Positions 1-8,654 are shown, numbered from the stretch's first letter. The stretch: DNA of 64,000 nt from RGIG3528 sp964653855 (GCA_964653855.1 CAZZFV010000001.1:144429-208428); one strand, 5' to 3'. A program made the numbers and translations. Notes: generated by a model from the sequence alone, not told the origin.

Positions 1-936
1 ACGCACCTTCTTCAAAAAGCATTGCAAATTGTGCTTGGGAATTCGGTTGCGCAAGCGGGTTCCTATCAGGATGCGGAGCGCACAAGATTCGATTTTACGT
101 ACGGTAAGGCACTCACAAAGGAAGAACTTGAGCGTGTCGAAGAAATCGTAAACGAAGAAATCGTAAAAGCACTTCCCGTAACAACCGACATCATGTCGAT
201 AGAAGACGCCAAGAAGACCGGCGCAATGGCACTTTTCAGCGAAAAATACGGTGAAACGGTAAGAGTTGTTTCGATCGGTGATTTTTCGAAGGAACTTTGC
301 GGCGGAACGCATGTTTCAAACACAAGCGAAATTAAGGCATTCAAGATCCTTTCCGAAAGCGGTATCGCAGCGGGAACACGCCGTATAGAAGCGATTACCG
401 ACGAAAATGTCATGGCTCTTTACAGAAACGAAGAGAAGGAGCTTTTTGCGATCGCGCATGCAGCAAAGTGCGACGTAAAGGATATTTCAAAGAAAATCGA
501 TTCGATGCTTGAAGAAATAAAGGCGCTTAAGTCCGAAAACGAAAAGTTAAAGTCGAAGCTTGCATCAAATTCCGCATCGGATATTTATAACGATGTTACA
601 GTTAAAAACGGCGTACATATTTTGGCCGCCGAAATAAAGGATGTCGATCAAAATTCGTTAAAGAGCCTCGGAGACGAAATAAAGTCGAAGCTTTCATGTG
701 CGTTTATCTTGCTTATAGGCACGAAAGACGGAAAGATTTCCGTTGTATCCATGGCAACGGATGACGCAATCCAACACGGTTGCACCGCGGGAGCGGTTAT
801 CAAGGAGGTTTGTGCGGTTCTCGGCGGAGGCGGCGGCGGAAGGCCGAACATGGCTCAGGGCTCGGGATTTGATTCGTCAAAAATTCCGGAGGCGCTTTCA
901 AAAGCAAAAGCCGTTATGGAAAACATGATCGCGTAA
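1..936 (+). CDS. alaS: Alanyl-tRNA synthetase, C-terminal part (5' truncated by window edge)
   Basis: This is the 3' part of alanyl-tRNA synthetase, which charges tRNA-Ala in the cytoplasm and edits Ser/Gly mischarged tRNA. The frame is open from base 1, so the start lies outside the window; the TTG at 22 is internal. The fragment (311 residues) opens in the editing domain with THLLQKAL. It carries the second half of the zinc/editing motif, CGGTH (C100 and H104 of the fragment), followed by a coiled-coil linker at about residues 160-185. It ends in a DHHA1/C-Ala domain with a six-glycine run before RPNMAQGSG. The catalytic aminoacylation domain is not in the window. The family assignment is secure. 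Confidence 0.97.
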   Translation, partial: THLLQKALQIVLGNSVAQAGSYQDAERTRFDFTYGKALTKEELERVEEIVNEEIVKALPVTTDIMSIEDAKKTGAMALFSEKYGETVRVVSIGDFSKELCGGTHVSNTSEIKAFKILSESGIAAGTRRIEAITDENVMALYRNEEKELFAIAHAAKCDVKDISKKIDSMLEEIKALKSENEKLKSKLASNSASDIYNDVTVKNGVHILAAEIKDVDQNSLKSLGDEIKSKLSCAFILLIGTKDGKISVVSMATDDAIQHGCTAGAVIKEVCAVLGGGGGGRPNMAQGSGFDSSKIPEALSKAKAVMENMIA

Positions 937-981
937 ACATGATTTTTTGCGACAAATATGCCGGTATGCGGCTTAAAAAGC

Positions 982-1010
982 TTGACAAAGCTTAAAAAAA
1001 ATGTTAAAAG
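982..1010 (+). promoter_or_regulatory. Sigma-A-type promoter of the rimP-nusA-infB operon
   Basis: A perfect -35 TTGACA lies at 982-987. A 17-base spacer leads to a weak -10 TAAAAG at 1005-1010. It sits between alaS and rimP and is the natural start of the nusA operon. The weak -10 leaves the exact assignment open. Confidence 0.55.
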
Positions 1011-1035
1011 ACAATAGATAATAGTTGACTAGTTG

Positions 1036-1057
1036 AGAGTGGATGCGAATCCACTCT
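1036..1057 (+). promoter_or_regulatory. Leader hairpin upstream of rimP
   Basis: Perfect 8-bp inverted repeat AGAGTGGA / TCCACTCT around a 6-base loop, followed by TTACTTTT. It lies between the promoter and the rimP ribosome binding site. From memory, similar AGAGTGG hairpins precede rimP in many Clostridia. It could act as an attenuator or a processing site; the role is not shown by the sequence. Confidence 0.5.
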
Positions 1058-1086
1058 TTACTTTTGCAAAGAAAACGGAGCAAGAA

Positions 1087-1554
1087 ATGACAAAAAACAA
1101 ATTATACGAAGAAAAAACGACCGCTATAGCGGAGCCGATATGCAATGAACTCGGGTTTTCGCTTTATGACGTCGAATTTGTGAACGAGGCGGGCACAAAT
1201 TATCTGAGAGTCTATATCGATAAGCCGGACGGAATATCGGTTGACGAGTGCGAAATCGTATCACGCCGCATGAACGATATTTTGGACGAACAGGACTTTG
1301 TCGAAGAATCATATATTTTTGAAGTGAGCTCACCGGGACTTACAAGAACACTCAAAAAAGACAGACATTTTGAGCAGAGTCTGGGCTCGGAAGTCGAAGT
1401 AAAGCTTTTTAAACCCGTTGGCAAGAAAAAGGAATATACGGGATATTTGGACGACTTTGACGAAAACACGGTCACGATAGGTTTTGACAATGATACGGAA
1501 ATCGTAATTGAAAGATCGAACATAGCAAAAATAAATCTTGCGATACACTTTTAA
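1087..1554 (+). CDS. rimP: Ribosome maturation factor RimP
   Basis: RimP (YlxS/YhbC) helps 30S ribosomal subunit assembly in the cytoplasm. The ATG at 1087 is chosen because GGAG lies 6 bases upstream and the family typically begins just before the EPICNELGFSLYDVEF segment. A longer reading from 1033 would run through the leader hairpin. The protein has 155 residues: an N-terminal alpha/beta domain ending near YIFEVSSPGLTR, and a C-terminal Sm-like domain. It is the first gene of the nusA operon, 30 bases before nusA. Confidence 0.95.
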   Translation: MTKNKLYEEKTTAIAEPICNELGFSLYDVEFVNEAGTNYLRVYIDKPDGISVDECEIVSRRMNDILDEQDFVEESYIFEVSSPGLTRTLKKDRHFEQSLGSEVEVKLFKPVGKKKEYTGYLDDFDENTVTIGFDNDTEIVIERSNIAKINLAIHF

Positions 1555-1584
1555 AAAAAGGCAAACATAAGGAGGAACATAAAA

Positions 1585-2817
1585 ATGGCAGCAAAGAAAA
1601 AAACGGTATCGAAGGCAAAAGCAGAACCGAAGGTAAAGGTAAATGAGGATTTTATCCTTGCCTTAAACGGACTTGAAAAAGAAAAAGGCATTCCCAAGGC
1701 AACAATGATCAAAGCCGTGGAAACCGCACTTATAACGGCTTGCAAAAGCGAATACGGAAAGGCTGACAACATTAAGGTAAACATTGACCCGAATACGGGT
1801 ATTTTTAAGGTATTGGCAGAAAAAACGGTTGTGGCGGAGGTAACTGATCCGGTGCTTCAGATATCGATCGACGAAGCAAACATACGTTTTAACAATCAAT
1901 ATAACGAAGGAGACATCGTAAACATTGAAGTTCCCGTAAAGGATTTTAAGCGTACGGTGGCAAGCACGGCAAAGAGCGTTATCGTTCAGCAAATACGCAA
2001 TGCCGAAAAGGAAGCTTTGTTTGAGAGCTATTCGATGAAGGAGCATGAGCTTGTTACGGGTGTAATTCAATGCTTCCAGGATCCCGACCACGGAAATTAC
2101 AATATTATCGTAAATCTCGGAAAGATTGAAACCATTCTTCCGGTAACCGAGCAGGTTAAGGGCGAGGAATTTTATAAAAACGAAAGAGTAAAACTTTATG
2201 TAACAAGAGTCGAAAATACTCCCAAGGGATTCAGAGTAATGGTTTCGAGAACGATTCCGGAGCTTGTAAAGAGACTTTTTGAAGAGGAAGTTACGGAAAT
2301 CGTTGACGGAATAGTCGAAATAAAGAGCATTTCGAGAGAAGCCGGTCAGCGTACAAAGATTGCCGTTTATTCACATGATCCGAATGTCGATCCCGTGGGT
2401 GCGTGCGTAGGTGTTAACGGTGCAAGAGTAAATGCGATTGTTGACGAGCTTCACGGTGAAAAGATAGATATTATCGTTTGGAACGAAGATCCCGCAATAT
2501 TTATCGAAAATGCATTAAGCCCCGCAAAGGTTGTGTCCGTTACCATAGAGAGTACCGAGAAGGAAAAGAAGGCGAGAGTCGTTGTTCCCGATTATCAATT
2601 GTCTCTTGCGATCGGACGCGAAGGACAAAATGCGAGACTTGCGGCAAAGCTTACGGGATATAAGATCGACATAAAATCCGAATCCCAGGATGCCGGAATC
2701 GAAGAAAAGTATGAAGAAAACGAAGAAGCATACGATGAGGGAGAGGAAGAATTTTCCGAAGAATCTTATGAAGATGCGGATGCTTCTTATGACGGAGAGT
2801 CGGAAACAGAGGAGTAA
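1585..2817 (+). CDS. nusA: Transcription termination/antitermination factor NusA
   Basis: NusA binds RNA polymerase and nascent RNA and controls pausing, termination and antitermination. The 410-residue protein has the usual order: an RNA-polymerase-binding N-terminal domain (to about 130), an S1 domain (about 135-205) and two KH domains (about 230-365, with the KH signature LSLAIGREGQNARLAAKLTG). It ends in a short acidic tail of about 45 residues rich in Glu and Tyr. It lacks the extra acidic repeats of enterobacterial NusA, which is normal for Firmicutes. A strong AGGAGG site precedes the ATG. The ylxR gene follows after 3 bases. Confidence 0.97.
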   Translation: MAAKKKTVSKAKAEPKVKVNEDFILALNGLEKEKGIPKATMIKAVETALITACKSEYGKADNIKVNIDPNTGIFKVLAEKTVVAEVTDPVLQISIDEANIRFNNQYNEGDIVNIEVPVKDFKRTVASTAKSVIVQQIRNAEKEALFESYSMKEHELVTGVIQCFQDPDHGNYNIIVNLGKIETILPVTEQVKGEEFYKNERVKLYVTRVENTPKGFRVMVSRTIPELVKRLFEEEVTEIVDGIVEIKSISREAGQRTKIAVYSHDPNVDPVGACVGVNGARVNAIVDELHGEKIDIIVWNEDPAIFIENALSPAKVVSVTIESTEKEKKARVVVPDYQLSLAIGREGQNARLAAKLTGYKIDIKSESQDAGIEEKYEENEEAYDEGEEEFSEESYEDADASYDGESETEE

Positions 2818-2820
2818 TCG

Positions 2821-3081
2821 ATGGCAGACAAAAAAATTCCTATGAGAAAATGCACGGGGTGCGGAAGCGTAAAACCGAAAAAAGAACTTATAAGGATTTT
2901 AAAAACGCCCGAAGGTGAGATAACAATCGACAAAACGGGCAAAAAAAACGGACGGGGCGCATATATATGCGATTCGGTTGAATGCTTTGAAAAGGCAAAA
3001 AAATCAAAAGGAATTGAAAGATCGCTGGAAATGCAAATTCCTTCCGAAATATATGAAAGCCTTCTTAAGGAGATGATGTAG
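2821..3081 (+). CDS. ylxR: YlxR-family nucleic-acid-binding protein (DUF448)
   Basis: Small basic protein of 86 residues with the YlxR signature MRKCTGCGSVKPKKELIR and a GRGAYIC segment. YlxR proteins are conserved between nusA and infB. Published work on other Firmicutes links the family to RNase P RNA binding and to transcriptional effects; nothing in this sequence distinguishes the two. The start is fixed by position directly after nusA, and its stop overlaps the ylxQ start by one base. Confidence 0.93.
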   Translation: MADKKIPMRKCTGCGSVKPKKELIRILKTPEGEITIDKTGKKNGRGAYICDSVECFEKAKKSKGIERSLEMQIPSEIYESLLKEMM

Positions 3082-3425
3082 TGGCGGGTGATATTTCAAA
3101 CAAAAACCTATTGTCGTTTTTATCACTTATGAAAAAAGCGGGAAAATTGGTATCCGGTGAATTCGGTACGGAGAGCGCCGTAAAAGAAGGAAAAGCACAT
3201 ATTGTGGTTGTGCCTGTGGACGCATCCGACAATACCAAAAAGCTTTTTTCGGACAAATGTAAATTTTATGATATACCGATTGTATTTTTTGGAACAAAGG
3301 AGGAACTCGGTCACGCGATAGGTAAAGGAGAACGTTCATCTCTCGCAATCACAGACGAAGGCGGTGCAAAAAGCTTTCACAACAAATACATAAACCTTGA
3401 GAAGATAATGAAGGAGTCCGATTAA
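3081..3425 (+). CDS. ylxQ: L7Ae/L30e-family RNA-binding protein YlxQ
   Basis: Protein of 114 residues related to ribosomal L7Ae, L30e and YbxF, which bind K-turn RNA. The N-terminal pattern NLLSFLSLMKKAGKLVSGE is typical of the family, and there is an HIVVVPVDAS beta strand. The start is GTG at 3081, sharing one base with the ylxR stop codon, with AAGGAG at 3067-3072. Its TAA stop overlaps the ATG of infB by one base (TAATG), so translation is probably coupled. The precise RNA target in this position is unknown. Confidence 0.9.
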   Translation: MAGDISNKNLLSFLSLMKKAGKLVSGEFGTESAVKEGKAHIVVVPVDASDNTKKLFSDKCKFYDIPIVFFGTKEELGHAIGKGERSSLAITDEGGAKSFHNKYINLEKIMKESD

Positions 3426-6400
3426 TGGCAGAGAAGAAGATTACAGAAACAAATACAGAAAATAAAGAGGCAAGTGCGGCAAAAAAGCCGCAGAGAGAAA
3501 AAACGGCAAGTGCGGACGGCGCAGCGTTAAAGCGTCCCGCAGCAAAGAAGGAAACTGTAAGCGCTCCCCGCCGCATGTTTGAAAGTGCGGAAGACAGAAA
3601 TAAAGCGATGGCTGCGGCTCCCCGCCGTATGTTTGAAAGCGCCGAGGACAGAAACAGAAGTAAGCAGCAGCCGGTGCAACGCCGTATGCTTGACGGTCCG
3701 GAAGACAGAATGAGAAGACAGACCGTACAAAAAGACGGCGCACAGATGAGACAGGGACAAAGACCCGGTACGGCACAAAAAACAGGCACACGTATGATTA
3801 ACGGTGTCAAGATTTCAAGTGCCGACGGAGATAATCGTTTAATTCACGGCTCTTATGCAAACGAAGCTGATCTCGAAGCGTTAAAAGCAGAAAAGCGTAA
3901 GGAAAACCTTGCAAAAAATGCGGCACTTAAGCTTGAAGAAGAGAAAAAGACGATAGAAGAAAATAAGAAAGCGGAAGAGCTCGCAAAGAAGGTTAAGGAA
4001 GAAAGCGCCGAAATAGAAAAGAATATTGCGGAGCAAAAGAAGAGAACGGCCGAAAAGAAAGCGGCGGAAGAAGCCGTAGAAGCCGCAAAAGAAGCCGCAA
4101 AAGAAGCGTCTAAAGAAATTACAAAAACAAAGAAGGCATCGGAAACCGCAAAAGAAAGTGTGAAAGAAGAAAAGGATGGCGTGAAAGACACAAAGTCCGA
4201 GAAGGCTGCGGAAAAGGTCGCGGAAGCTTACGAAAAGCAAGCGGAAAGCGGAAATAATGATAACCGGGCAGCCGATAAGGCGCCGGAAGAACAAAAGCCC
4301 GAAAAGGTATTTAAGACCGTTAACGCATATGTACGTCCGACTATTATAAGAAGAGCGGATGACGGTGCAAAGCACAGTCAGATTTCGGGTGCGGGCGCCG
4401 TAAAGCCGAGAACGGGAGACACACGTACCGCGGGAAAACAAGACGCACGCGGAGACTTAAGAAGACAGAGTTCTGTAAGACCCGGCGACAACAGAAACTT
4501 TAACCGTAACGTATCCGACAAGAATCATTTCCAGACTGTTGAAAGCAGATACGACGGAAACAATCACGGACACAGCAATCTCTTTGAAAACAGAAGCCAG
4601 AGAAACGGAACGGCGGGACCTAGTACATCACGTGATGCGGGCTTTAAGACGAGAAGCTCGGGATTCAGCACGAGACCCAAGGATTTTAATGCGGGCAATA
4701 AGGACGAAGACGAGAAAAAGCCTGTTTCACGCGCAAGAGATCCCAGAAAGAAGCAGTCCGCACCCGAAATTGCCGAATCGATGAAGCAGCAGAATACGCG
4801 CAGAAACGATAAGAGCAAAGACAGGGAAAAGCAAAACAAGAAGTTCGGTGACTTTGAAGACGGCATGGAACTTAAAAAAGGTTCAAAGTCGAAGGATCCG
4901 AACCGCGCGGGAGCTTTCCGTAAGCCGGAAGCCGTAAAAGCACCGGAAACGGAAGAGGTAATTAAGACGATTACGATTCCCGATGTGCTCACAATTCAGG
5001 AACTCGCCGACAAGATGAAGATAAAGGGCGGCGACATCGTAAAGAAGTTGTTCCTTGCGGGAAAAATTTGTTCGCTTAACTCAGACATTACCTTTGAGGA
5101 AGCGGAAAACATCGCACTTGAATACGAAATAATCGCAGAGCACGAGGAAAAGGTCGACAGAGTTGCCGAACTCATAAAAGAAGACGAAGAAGACGAATCG
5201 CAAATGGTTAAGCGTCCTCCCGTTGTATGCGTAATGGGACACGTAGATCACGGTAAAACGTCTCTTCTTGACGCGATCAGAACAACGAATGTAACATCAC
5301 GAGAAGCGGGCGGAATTACGCAGCATATCGGTGCTTACATGGTTGAAATAAACGGACAGAAGATTACGTTCCTTGATACACCGGGACATGAAGCATTCAC
5401 GGCAATGCGTATGAGAGGCGCGAATTCGACGGATATCGCGGTGCTCGTCGTTGCTGCGGATGACGGCGTAATGCCCCAGACGATAGAAGCAATCAACCAT
5501 GCAAAAGCCGCGGGCGTTGAAGTTATAGTTGCCGTAAACAAGATAGATAAGCCTACGGCAAACGTTGACAGAGTAAAGCAGGAGCTTACGGAATACGGAC
5601 TTTTGTCGGAGGACTGGGGCGGAAGCACTGTATTTGTGCCTGTGTCAGCTCATACTCATGAGGGTATCGAAAAGCTTCTCGAAATGATAATTTTAACGTC
5701 GGATGTGCTTGAACTTAAAGCCAATCCCAACCGTATGGCAAGAGGAATCGTTGTCGAGGCACAGCTTGATAAGGGACGCGGCCCCGTTGCCACAGTTCTC
5801 GTTCAAAAGGGAACGCTTCACGTGGGCGACAATGTCGTTATCGGTTCTTCGATGGGTAAGGTAAGAGCACTTGTAAACGACAGACACGAAAAAGTAAAAT
5901 GTGCGACACCGTCAATGCCCGTTGAGGTACTCGGACTCAATTCCGTGCCGGAAGCCGGTGAAGTCGTTGTTGCAACATCGAGCGAAAAAGAGGCAAGAGC
6001 GATTGCCGAAGCATATATCGCACAAAACAAGGAAAAACTTATTGCGGAAACAAAGTCCAAGCTTTCGCTTGACGGACTTTATTCACAAATCCAGGCAGGC
6101 AACATCAAGGAACTCAACATTATCGTTAAGGCGGACGTTCAGGGCTCGGTTGAGGCAATTAAGCAAAGTCTCTTAAAGCTTTCGAACGAGGAAGTAGCCG
6201 TCAGAATAATTCACGGCGGTGTAGGTGCAATCAACGAATCAGACGCTACGCTCGCAAGTGCGTCAAATGCCATAATCATCGGATTTAACGTAAAGCCCGA
6301 CAATACGGCAAAAGACATATGCGAGCGCGAAAAGGTTGACTTAAGACTTTACAATGTCATTTACAATGCGATAGACGACGTTGAAGCAGCAATGAAGGGA

Positions 6401-6715
6401 TTACTTGATCCCATATTCGAGGAACAGGTAATCGCACATGCCGAAGTAAGACAGACATTCAAGGCTTCGGGTGTAGGTACGATTGCGGGTGCTTATGTGC
6501 TTGACGGTAAGATAGTAAGAGGATGCAAGGCACGTATAACACGCGACAATAAGCAGATATTTGACGGAAATCTTGCTTCCTTAAAGCGCTTCAAGGACGA
6601 CGTAAAGGAAGTAAATGCGGGATATGAATGCGGACTTGTATTTGAAAAGTTCTCCGATATTATTGTGGGTGACCAGGTTGAACTTTATCAAATGGTAGAG
6701 GTACCGAGAAAATGA
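3425..6715 (+). CDS. infB: Translation initiation factor IF-2
   Basis: IF-2 is the GTPase that brings fMet-tRNA to the 30S subunit and promotes subunit joining. At 1096 residues it is long for the family because of a roughly 500-residue low-complexity N-terminus. That region starts with three RRMxxxxEDR repeats (residues 49-97), then a Lys/Glu/Ala-rich coiled coil (about 150-270) and an Arg/Asn/Asp-rich segment. The conserved part begins near residue 515 with the IF2N domain. The GTPase motifs are G1 GHVDHGKT (about 605-612), G3 DTPGHEAF, G4 NKID and G5 SAH. Domains II to IV follow. The start overlaps ylxQ, and the stop overlaps the rbfA start (ATGA). Confidence 0.98.
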   Translation: MAEKKITETNTENKEASAAKKPQREKTASADGAALKRPAAKKETVSAPRRMFESAEDRNKAMAAAPRRMFESAEDRNRSKQQPVQRRMLDGPEDRMRRQTVQKDGAQMRQGQRPGTAQKTGTRMINGVKISSADGDNRLIHGSYANEADLEALKAEKRKENLAKNAALKLEEEKKTIEENKKAEELAKKVKEESAEIEKNIAEQKKRTAEKKAAEEAVEAAKEAAKEASKEITKTKKASETAKESVKEEKDGVKDTKSEKAAEKVAEAYEKQAESGNNDNRAADKAPEEQKPEKVFKTVNAYVRPTIIRRADDGAKHSQISGAGAVKPRTGDTRTAGKQDARGDLRRQSSVRPGDNRNFNRNVSDKNHFQTVESRYDGNNHGHSNLFENRSQRNGTAGPSTSRDAGFKTRSSGFSTRPKDFNAGNKDEDEKKPVSRARDPRKKQSAPEIAESMKQQNTRRNDKSKDREKQNKKFGDFEDGMELKKGSKSKDPNRAGAFRKPEAVKAPETEEVIKTITIPDVLTIQELADKMKIKGGDIVKKLFLAGKICSLNSDITFEEAENIALEYEIIAEHEEKVDRVAELIKEDEEDESQMVKRPPVVCVMGHVDHGKTSLLDAIRTTNVTSREAGGITQHIGAYMVEINGQKITFLDTPGHEAFTAMRMRGANSTDIAVLVVAADDGVMPQTIEAINHAKAAGVEVIVAVNKIDKPTANVDRVKQELTEYGLLSEDWGGSTVFVPVSAHTHEGIEKLLEMIILTSDVLELKANPNRMARGIVVEAQLDKGRGPVATVLVQKGTLHVGDNVVIGSSMGKVRALVNDRHEKVKCATPSMPVEVLGLNSVPEAGEVVVATSSEKEARAIAEAYIAQNKEKLIAETKSKLSLDGLYSQIQAGNIKELNIIVKADVQGSVEAIKQSLLKLSNEEVAVRIIHGGVGAINESDATLASASNAIIIGFNVKPDNTAKDICEREKVDLRLYNVIYNAIDDVEAAMKGLLDPIFEEQVIAHAEVRQTFKASGVGTIAGAYVLDGKIVRGCKARITRDNKQIFDGNLASLKRFKDDVKEVNAGYECGLVFEKFSDIIVGDQVELYQMVEVPRK
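3563..3715 (+). repeat. Three in-frame repeats in the IF-2 N-terminus
   Basis: Two nearly identical units beginning GCTCCCCGCC at 3563 and 3617 (period 54 bases) encode APRRMFESAEDRN. A third, diverged unit encodes QRRMLDGPEDRM. The first two differ mostly at third codon positions, so the protein sequence is being kept. Confidence 0.85.
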
Positions 6716-7086
6716 GAAAAAACAGTATTAAAAATATGCGTATAAACGAGGAAGTTTTAAAAGAACTTTCCGTTATAATACGGGATGAGGTGCACGATCC
6801 GAGAATCGATCCGTTTACGAGCGTTTCGGAAGTATATGTTGCGCCCGATTTAAAAACATGCAAGGTTTATGTGAGCGTGCTCGGTGACAAGGAATCACAG
6901 GAAAACACGTTAAAGGGACTTAATTCCGCGGCCGGTTTTATACGCTCAAAGCTTGCGCACTCAATGAACATGAGAAATACGCCGGAGCTTAAGTTTGTTG
7001 TGGACCAGACGATAGAATACGGCGTAAATATGTCAAAGAAGATTGATGAAGTGATTGCATCAATGCCCAAAAGAGAAGATGATTAA
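6712..7086 (+). CDS. rbfA: 30S ribosome-binding factor RbfA
   Basis: RbfA (124 residues) is a KH-fold protein that assists 16S rRNA 5' end maturation and late 30S assembly. The opening RINEEVLKELSVIIRDEVHDPR and the KVYVSVLGD strand are family hallmarks. It overlaps the end of infB by four bases (ATGA) and the start of truB by eight bases. In many Firmicutes an nrnA/DHH phosphoesterase gene stands between rbfA and truB; it is absent here. Confidence 0.96.
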   Translation: MRKNSIKNMRINEEVLKELSVIIRDEVHDPRIDPFTSVSEVYVAPDLKTCKVYVSVLGDKESQENTLKGLNSAAGFIRSKLAHSMNMRNTPELKFVVDQTIEYGVNMSKKIDEVIASMPKREDD

Positions 7087-7990
7087 CGGAATAATCAATA
7101 TTTACAAAGAGCCCGGATACACTTCGCACGATGTTGTTGCAAAGCTCAGAAGAATACTTAGTTTCAAGCATATCGGACACACGGGGACGCTTGACCCCAT
7201 GGCAAGCGGCGTTTTGCCCGTGTGTATCGGTTCCGCAACTAAGTTATGCGATTTGGAAACCGAAAAAACAAAAGTTTATGAGGCGGTTATCCTGTTCGGA
7301 ACCGCAACCGATACGGAAGACGTTACGGGAAACGTGATTTTAACAATGCCCGTAAATTGCAATAAGGATGACCTTGTAAGTAAATTTCCTTTATTTATCG
7401 GCGATATCATGCAAAAGCCGCCCATGTATTCGGCAATCAAGGTTTCGGGAAAGAAGCTTTATGAGATTGCGAGAAGCGGAAAAACGATAGATGTGCCTCT
7501 TCGCCCCGTTACAATCAAGAATTTGGAACTTATGGATTATGTTTCAAACGAAGACGGTACATTAAGGGAAGCACGCATAAGAATAACATGCGGAAAAGGC
7601 ACATATATAAGAAGCTTGTGCAGGGATTTGGGTGAAACCTTGGGGACTTGCGCCTGCATGAAAGAACTTGTCCGCACAAAAACGGGAAGATTCGAGATTT
7701 CTGATGCCGTGACTCTGAAGCAAATACAGGAAGCTTTTGACAATAATAAGCTTCACGAGTATATTTTGCCGATTGACGGGTATTTTTCGGATTATCCTGA
7801 GTTTATAACGGCTCCCGAATGTGATTATCTTCTTCATAACGGAAACGAACTGGGAGACTCGGATATAACGCTTAAATCAAAAGGCGAATGTTACAGAGCC
7901 TACGATTCGTTAAAGAAGTTTTACGGAATATATTACTTTGACAATCGTAAGCAAAAGTACAAACCACAAAAAATGTTTATTGAAATGTAA
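7079..7990 (+). CDS. truB: tRNA pseudouridine(55) synthase TruB
   Basis: TruB makes pseudouridine 55 in the T-loop of tRNA. The 303-residue protein starts at the ATG at 7079 (MINGIINIYKEPGYTSHD), inside the end of rbfA; a further-upstream start at 7055 would add residues not expected in the family. The catalytic aspartate lies in GHTGTLDPMASG, and RIRITCGKGTYIRSLCRDLG is the second core motif. A C-terminal domain of about 70 residues is present. It lies directly before ribF, as in many bacteria. Confidence 0.97.
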   Translation: MINGIINIYKEPGYTSHDVVAKLRRILSFKHIGHTGTLDPMASGVLPVCIGSATKLCDLETEKTKVYEAVILFGTATDTEDVTGNVILTMPVNCNKDDLVSKFPLFIGDIMQKPPMYSAIKVSGKKLYEIARSGKTIDVPLRPVTIKNLELMDYVSNEDGTLREARIRITCGKGTYIRSLCRDLGETLGTCACMKELVRTKTGRFEISDAVTLKQIQEAFDNNKLHEYILPIDGYFSDYPEFITAPECDYLLHNGNELGDSDITLKSKGECYRAYDSLKKFYGIYYFDNRKQKYKPQKMFIEM

Positions 7991-8006
7991 AAGAGAGGCT
8001 TTTTCT

Positions 8007-8546
8007 TTGGAAGAAATCGATGATATTTTTAAAGCGGAATCAAAAAAAAGCGCCGTTACGATAGGAAAATTCGACGGTGTGCATATCGGTCACATGAAGC
8101 TTTTAAATACGTTAATGAAAGAAAAGAAAGATCTTGAGAGCGTTGTTATAGTGACGGGCTTTGACTTTAACGACGAAGGAAACACGGATCAAATAATGTC
8201 AAAAACCGAACGCATTAAGATTTTTAAAAATATCGGAATCGATAAGACGGTTCTTTTCCCGTTAACGAAGGAAAATGCCGAAATCCCTGCGGAAACTTTC
8301 GTAAAAAATATTTTGGTCGAAAAGCTTAATTGTAAGCTTCTCGTGGTCGGTGACAATTTCAGATTCGGGAGAGATCGCATGGGCGACATACCGTTTCTTT
8401 CGGAAATGTCACGTAAATATGACTTTAAGCTTATGGTCATCGAACGTGAAAAATATGAAAACGAGCCCGTATCAAGCACAAGAATAAGATCGGAATTAAA
8501 ACAGGGACATCTTGAAAAAGCGCATAAAATGCTCGGAAGAAATTAA
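8007..8546 (+). CDS. ribF: RibF-like FAD synthetase (FMN adenylyltransferase domain only)
   Basis: This encodes the N-terminal nucleotidyltransferase half of RibF, which turns FMN and ATP into FAD. It shows TIGKFDGVHIGH (the HxGH nucleotide-binding motif), VGDNFRFGRDRMGD, and a final SSTRIRSEL motif. The protein ends at about 179 residues, where RibF normally continues for another 120 residues with the riboflavin kinase domain. The start is taken as TTG at 8007, with AGAGAGG at 7992-7998; an ATG-type start inside truB (7938) lacks such a site. The stop is followed by a terminator, so no hidden second half exists here. The kinase must be elsewhere if the cell makes FMN. Confidence 0.85.
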   Translation: MEEIDDIFKAESKKSAVTIGKFDGVHIGHMKLLNTLMKEKKDLESVVIVTGFDFNDEGNTDQIMSKTERIKIFKNIGIDKTVLFPLTKENAEIPAETFVKNILVEKLNCKLLVVGDNFRFGRDRMGDIPFLSEMSRKYDFKLMVIEREKYENEPVSSTRIRSELKQGHLEKAHKMLGRN

Positions 8547-8559
8547 AAAAAATAAAAGC

Positions 8560-8596
8560 GGCGGTGTAAAGAAAAATGCTTGACACTGCCTTTTTT
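8560..8596 (+). terminator. Rho-independent terminator after ribF
   Basis: Arms GGCGGTGT (8560-8567) and ACACTGCC (8583-8590) form an 8-bp stem with one G-U pair, followed by six T (8591-8596). The right arm overlaps the -35 box of the next promoter. Confidence 0.7.
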
Positions 8597-8608
8597 ATAT
8601 GGTAGAAT
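8580..8608 (+). promoter_or_regulatory. Strong sigma-A promoter of ylxM-ffh
   Basis: TTGACA at 8580-8585, a 17-base spacer, and TAGAAT at 8603-8608. This is close to consensus. A near-palindrome (8624-8642) lies in the untranslated leader just before the ylxM ribosome binding site. Confidence 0.85.
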
Positions 8609-8654
8609 ACGCCTCGTGCTTATGTAAAGGAAATTTCTTTACACGGGAGTTTAT

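Noticed and set aside
22..936. A TTG at 22 as the start of a separate protein
   Set aside because: The frame is open from base 1 and the preceding residues THLLQK continue the alanyl-tRNA synthetase editing domain.
3349..4441. Several - strand frames inside infB, up to 186 residues
   Set aside because: They are antisense to the biased Lys/Glu/Ala codons of the IF-2 N-terminus and have Phe/Ser-rich compositions with no signals.
8007..8654. Frameshift hiding the second half of ribF
   Set aside because: Only about 100 bases separate ribF from ylxM, and these hold a terminator and promoter; the missing domain needs about 360 bases.
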